Of a DNA stretch of 47,829 nucleotides, positions 43,546 through 47,829 are shown piece by piece. The notes below the pieces were generated by a model. That model had not been told where the DNA came from and searched no databases. It worked only from the letters and a program-made list of their open reading frames with translations. The position numbers and the translations under genes are program-made. Location: the NCBI GenBank assembly GCA_021401465.1, contig JADDMT010000179.1, positions 1 to 47,829 of the forward strand, in the 5' to 3' direction. Each line of letters begins with the position of its first letter. Position 1 is the first letter of the stretch. The stretch comes from Teratosphaeria epicoccoides. Its lineage: Eukaryota; Ascomycota; Dothideomycetes; Mycosphaerellales; Teratosphaeriaceae.

Positions 43546-43699
43546 TTTCCATGCTAGTAGGCTAGCACGAGTGCGGTCGGCGCACATGCGTGACGGCCGC
43601 GTTATCCGTTATTGCATCATTCGGTCCCCTTGTGAGTCAACTAGAGGCAGGTACTCTGCGCATGTAGTTCGAGTCACTAGCTCAACAGTTGCAGTAGGC

Positions 43700-43883
43700 A
43701 ACAGGGGGGCTGTCAGAGGGTATAAAAACCTCGTCGCTTCCCAAACTTTCCTGTTCTAAGACACTAACATCGACCTCTACTCCTACTTCGCTTAGCTTGC
43801 GCCTTGCCGTGTCTGCGGGTCTGTACTAGAGCTCCTTCTTCTTCAATCAATCAATCAAGATCAATCAACCTGTCTTAGCTACA
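43700..43883 (+). promoter_or_regulatory. Core promoter and leader of the family Y antisense gene
   Basis: A TATA box (GGGTATAAAAACC, about 43,718) lies about 165 bp before the ATG at 43,884. The leader carries CAATCAATCAATCAAG and TCAATCAACC repeats and a pyrimidine-rich stretch, typical of fungal core promoters and leaders. It lies outside the presumed LTR, so the gene has its own promoter pointing against pol. Confidence 0.55.
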
Positions 43884-45380
43884 ATGGCTCATGTGCTGCA
43901 GACTAAGTTCGACGCTACTCGCTCTGCCCGCGATTGTCGCTCGTGTCGACGATGCCTTGACAACCTTAGTAGCTAAGCTGCACACATTTCTCCTCCGCGT
44001 GTTAGTAAGGCGTCCCCTACCCGCGAGGTATGCGTGACTTGTACTGACTAAAGCGTAGCCGAGATCTACGTCAGCGGGTTTAATGAGGGCAGTGTCTACC
44101 GCAATTATGTCAACTGCAATGGCAAGCATCAAAAATGCCAAGACCTCCCTGAAGAGGTGTACGGCAAGTACAACTAGCTCTGCCGTAACATCGATGACTT
44201 CTAGAGTGCGCGCGACGAGGGGATCGCCGAAGGCACTCCGACTATAAACAGGCTACAGGCTAAGTACCGCGAGGCACTCGCCTACCTACTCGGCGCCCTC
44301 TCGTGCTTCACCGCGACTGCTAACCGTTCTCATAGCAGCGTTCGCTTCGACTCTCTGCTAACAGGCGAAAACGTTTGTCTAGGTCTGATCGCAGACTTAG
44401 TCTAGAAGATCTTGAAGGTGCTAACTGTTAGGGTCGAGACCTTTGCCATAGTACGCATACAGTGCAGGTACCCTCCGAGTATGAAATGCTGACTTTTCCG
44501 CTAGGCTAACGTTAGCGTCGAGAAGTATCCGACTAGCCGTCAGCGTCAGCAACTCGGGGCCCTTGCCTCTATTAACGATGACTTTAAGACGCGGATGATC
44601 CGCAAGAAGGTCATCAAGCAATTTACCGCTCCCGCTGCTAAGGCCACGCCCTAGCGCCGTACTAAGAGGCAGCCTGCCTCTAAGCCGGTCCCGAGGACCA
44701 AGCCGTAAGTTACTCACTCGAATCCTGTCGCGTGCGTACAGCTAACACATTGTAGCGCCGCCGCCTACGCCGCCTCGACGCTACTGTCTAAGAAGAAGAA
44801 GAGGGCCAGGGCCGAAATTGAGGTCAGCGACGAGGAAGCCGAGCCTTCCCCGCTTACGACCCGCACTACGTCCGTCAAGACGCTAAGGCACAAGCCTCTA
44901 GGCCAGATCTTTGAGGATAAGGAGGATGACGACGTTTAGGATACCTTCGGTCCTAACGTGATCCCTTCGCGCTGTAGTGTCACCGCACTAGTTGCGCCTA
45001 AGGGAGACACTAAGTCCGATGATGTAGTCGACACTCGTGTCAAGAAGCGCAAGATGATCTCGAGGGCCGAGCGCGACAGCCGCAAGCGCGCTCGAGTCTC
45101 TTCGCCTTCTGATGCTAAGGATGAGGTAGTCGTCGCGACTAGGCGCGGTAAGGGTGTCGCTAGTTCTCTGGCTACTATAGGCTCCGAAGACGAGCTCCCT
45201 CGCAACCTACTAAAGAAGAAGATGCCAGCCTCTCTTCGTGGCGTTGCTACCCCCGTTACTCATAGTCGCTTCGGGGTGTTTGGTAGACCCCGTGCAGGTA
45301 GGCAGTCCCTAGCGGACCGCAACAAGAAAGACTCTCCTGCTTCGGGTTCGGTCAGGAAGCCCCTAACTAGTAGTCGCTAA
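43884..45380 (+). pseudogene. Family Y antisense gene: Cys-rich basic protein with two introns, RIP-damaged
   Basis: One frame from ATG (43884) to TAA (45378-45380). N-terminus MAHVLQTKFDATRSARDCRS with CRSCRRC, then CVTC and a CNGKHQKC knuckle-like motif followed by QDLPEEVYGKYN. A helical middle and a long basic/Ser tail follow (KKKRARAEIEVSDEEAEPSP, RVKKRKMISRAERDSRKRAR). Two in-frame segments containing stops look like introns: about 44,452-44,505 (donor GTACGC, branch CTGAC, acceptor CTAG, 54 bp) and about 44,704-44,754 (donor GTAAGT, branch CTAAC, acceptor TGTAG, 51 bp). Outside them I count seven premature TAG/TAA codons, all explicable from CAR or TGG. The gene converges with pol, 140 bp apart. 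Function unknown; nucleic-acid binding is plausible. Confidence 0.6.
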
Positions 45381-45520
45381 GCATTAGCTACGAAGCTAAT
45401 CCGAGCATGTCTCTTGTTCTTCTTGGGTTTATTCTAGGTGTGCCTTTAGGCATCAATGATGTATGAGTAGGGCGTTTGCTTCTCGTTGTCGCTTCGCGCG
45501 TCATGCGCTACATACACGTG

Positions 45521-47829
45521 TTAAGAATTCTGCTCCGGAACCCTCATCTTCCCACGAATTGACCTTCTCAAGCCCTGCTCACGCCTCCTCCGCTCTTCGA
45601 ATTCACGAATAGCTTCCGGAGCGTTCTTGCAGTCTTCGGCCGGAACCCATTATGTGTACTCAGGTAGGTATCCTTTCTACTTCACTAGATAGTGCGTTGC
45701 GCCCTTGCGCCGCATACTGTCCTTAATACCCTCGACTTCCTACTCTTCGTTCTCTTCTGCTACTAGCATCGGGTCCGCGGGCTTTTTGCCCTCGCGCTGT
45801 ACCTATAGTTCGAGTAGAGATACGTGGAAGACGTCGTGCACACGATACGACGATAGCAACGATAGCCGGTACGCCTGCGAGCCTATCGCGTCGCGTATCC
45901 GGAAGGGTCCGACGAACCTTGGCGTCATCTTCTTGCTCAGAAGTTTCAGCTTGAGATTCTTCGTCGACAGTAACACCTTCGTACTAACTGCGTACTACAT
46001 CGGTTTAGCACGGGTGTTATTATGTTTAATCTAGGATTCTGAGGCCTTTTTCTAGTGTTCTATTAGCACCAAATGTACCTCGCGCATACGCCGCGCTAAT
46101 TCCGCGGCGGCCGGCACCCTCTCCTCAGAAGACTCGTCCCAAGGCGGTTCTAGGTGTATTTCCGGATCAAAGCCATAAAGAATCTGAAATGGCGACATGC
46201 GCATAGTAGCATGCACGCTGTTATTGACTGCAAATTCCGCCATAGGAATTGCGTCGGCCTAGGCATCCTGGTTCTTAGCGTAGTAGCACTAAAGGTACTG
46301 CTCAAGAGTCTAGTTCATACGTTTAGTCTGACTATTAGTCTGTAGATGGAATGCTGTACTTAGGCGGTGCTTAACACGCGCCTTAAACACAAATTCTTGC
46401 TAGTATTCACTAGTAAAGACAGAACCTCGATCCGATAGGATACTTCGGGGGACACCGAAGCGCTATACAACTTTGTCGCGAAGTAGCCGCGCAAGCTCGC
46501 TACTTGTGCACTTTTTCGTACATAGGATGAAGATATTCATCTTCGAGTATCGGTCGACTACTACAAGGACAGCATTAACCACATCGCCTTTCTACTTTGC
46601 TGGCGGCAAATTAGTAATGAAATCCATGGTCAAGTCTTGCCATAGCCTCTCTAGCAGTAGGAGCGCCTAAGCATCGCCGTAGGGGCGATGGCGCCGAGAT
46701 TTGCTAATCTGGCACGTCTGGCAGGATTTGACATAGTCAGAGACATCCTGTTCTAGCGTAGGCTACTAGTATTTGCGTCCGAGAAGTGCGTTCGTCTTCT
46801 CTACGCCAAAATGGCCCGCGAGTTCATCGTCATGATGAATACGGAGGAGCTGCGAACAGAGTGCGCGGTCGGCGGGTACGTAGAGCCTATTGTCAAAGTA
46901 CTACAAGTCGCCTGACTTAGTCTAGTACTTCGGACCGCCTGCGGTGTCCTAGAGGGCTACACCCTCATTAATCAACTCCGGTTCTCGCTCTTGTAACCGC
47001 TGAATAAGTCTCGAGACTTCTTTAAAGGGTTCTTCAGACATCGCATGCTTACCGCATGTAAGCCGGTTAACTACCGCACGGATCGAGCTAGACACGGTCG
47101 CCACAACTGCCAGATAGGAGGGTTCGTCACTAGCGGAGGCCGTGAGGCCCCATTAGACCCGCAGTCGACCTACAAGAGGAGCTAACGACGGATCGCTGCC
47201 CTAAACTGCAAGCTTCGTTTACAGCGTAGGGAGAAGCTGTTAGTCACCCTCTTCCCCGGTGTCGTAGTCCGGTCGTCGCGAAGGACCGTCGGCCAGATTC
47301 GTCTTTCCGGAACGATGCTAGATAACAAAGTCAAAGCTAGCGAGGAAAGTCGCCTACCTTGCTTGCCGACTACTTAGCTGCTTCACGCCCATGAAGCCGC
47401 GAAGGTTGTTATAGTCGGTGAGCACCTTAATAGGATGCGCTGCGCCTTCGAGGTAGTGTCGGTACTCCTTGAAGCCGTCAACAATAGCTAAAAGCTCTTG
47501 GTCGTAAGTCTCGTAGTTGAGCTTAGCGCCCTGCATCTTCCGCGACTAGAAGGCAATCGGGTACTATCGCGCACTGCCTTTGTGCGACTAGAGCTGCGAT
47601 ATAATTGCGGCTATTACGAATTTTGAAGCATCGGTCTCTATCCGGATCTTCGCAGCAGGGTCAAAGTGCCGAAGTATAGGCGTAGTTTGAAAAGCTGCTT
47701 TGAGTTCAGAGAAGGCCTTGCTCTAGGCCTCCTCCTAAGGCACTTTCCCTGGCTTTTTTCCTCGAACCGCGCCCTTTGCGAGGGCCGTGAGGGGAGCCAC
47801 GATCTTCGAGTAAGATCGTATGAATCTGC
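45521..47829 (-). pseudogene. Family Y pol: RNase H and chromodomain integrase (partial)
   Basis: Minus-strand reading from the window edge: RNase H with KLNYETYDQELLAIVDGFKE and KVLTDYNNLRGFM; then GKTNLADGPSRRPDY; the integrase zinc region (DDELAGHFGVEKTNALLG, CQTCQISKSRRHRPYG); the catalytic core with MDFITNLPPA and SDRGSVFTSEY; then VNNSVHATMRMSPFQILYGF; VFHVSLLEL; and a chromodomain (GIKDSMRRKGATHYLVK, YLPEYT, WVPAEDCKNAPEAIREFEER). TAG codons replace Trp or Gln (for example AF-stop-SRKM, where FWSRKM is expected). The final stop is TAA at 45521-45523. RT, protease and gag lie beyond the window. It is a different chromovirus family from G. Confidence 0.88.

Larger units (their letters stand above)
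42726..47829 (-). mobile_element. Family Y Ty3/gypsy element, 3' portion (partial, runs off window)
   Basis: On the minus strand: RNase H and integrase with chromodomain (47829 down to 45521), then an antisense gene (43884-45380, plus strand), then an 820 bp terminal unit (43545-42726) that I read as the 3' LTR. The left terminus is inserted in family G gag. The polypurine tract before the unit is weak (only GGAAA), so the LTR call is inference from TG/CA ends, from a second copy of the unit at 38,805-39,625, and from the same gene order as in family G. Composition is nearer to that of normal genes, so this element is younger or less mutated. Confidence 0.65.

Noticed and set aside
42955..43587. 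Minus-strand open frames in the 42,726-43,545 unit
   Set aside because: Composition-driven frames inside a non-coding terminal unit. The equivalent frames in the 38,805 copy are broken.
13100..47829. TAG used as a sense codon (reassigned code) in the transposon genes
   Set aside because: Intact genes in the left half need no such code (the QCR10-like gene itself ends in TAG), and copies compared with each other show TAG arising from CAG and TGG by C-to-T/G-to-A change.

Overview
The window looks like nuclear DNA of a filamentous ascomycete. A Dothideomycete/Capnodiales-type mould is my guess, which the sequence alone cannot fix. It has two unlike halves. Positions 1 to about 12,950 are GC-balanced and gene-dense, with 48-91 bp spliceosomal introns, several with CTGAC-type branch sites. 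About 13,100-47,829 is a gene-poor, AT-shifted nest of transposons covered in RIP-like C-to-T/G-to-A transitions, with almost all nonsense codons being TAG or TAA.

Gene half, left to right: mitochondrial citrate synthase (minus, 653-2171); a CID plus RRM protein of the Nrd1/Seb1 family (plus, 3444-5876); the RuvB-like AAA+ ATPase Rvb2 (minus, 8104-9578); a large coiled-coil protein of unknown function divergent from it (plus, 9845-12003); and a small cytochrome bc1 subunit resembling QCR10 (minus, 12431-12876). These are ordinary housekeeping genes, so this end is euchromatic.

Transposon half: one chromodomain Ty3/gypsy family (called family G) is present as an internally deleted copy (14,782-16,777), a full-length plus copy (17,821-24,771), a full-length minus copy (28,352-36,440) and a truncated copy (40,606-42,725). 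A degenerate Plavaka-type (CMC) DNA transposase lies in two pieces, at 17,280-17,820 (minus) and 25,438-28,351 (plus). A miniature non-autonomous LTR family (family X, TRIM-like) is nested inside family G at 31,607-32,367 and 34,689-35,383, with a solo LTR at 40,354-40,595. A second Ty3/gypsy family (family Y) enters at 42,726 and runs off the right edge, with its pol on the minus strand. A 1,180 bp palindromic structure at 38,805-39,984 is made of the same 821 bp unit that ends family Y.

Main discoveries. (1) Both Ty3/gypsy families carry a gene on the strand opposite pol, between the pol stop and the 3' LTR, encoding a Cys-rich protein with a basic or coiled-coil region. In family G all three copies are exactly 633 bp and overlap the pol end by 18 bp. 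In family Y the gene has its own TATA box and two apparent introns whose orientation matches only the antisense transcript. (2) The two full-length G elements have exchanged LTRs through an inversion: target-site duplications and a 30 bp LTR duplication pair up across elements, and the Plavaka frame becomes continuous when the inversion is undone. (3) Mutation is strongly focused so that CCAG/CTGG becomes CTAG.
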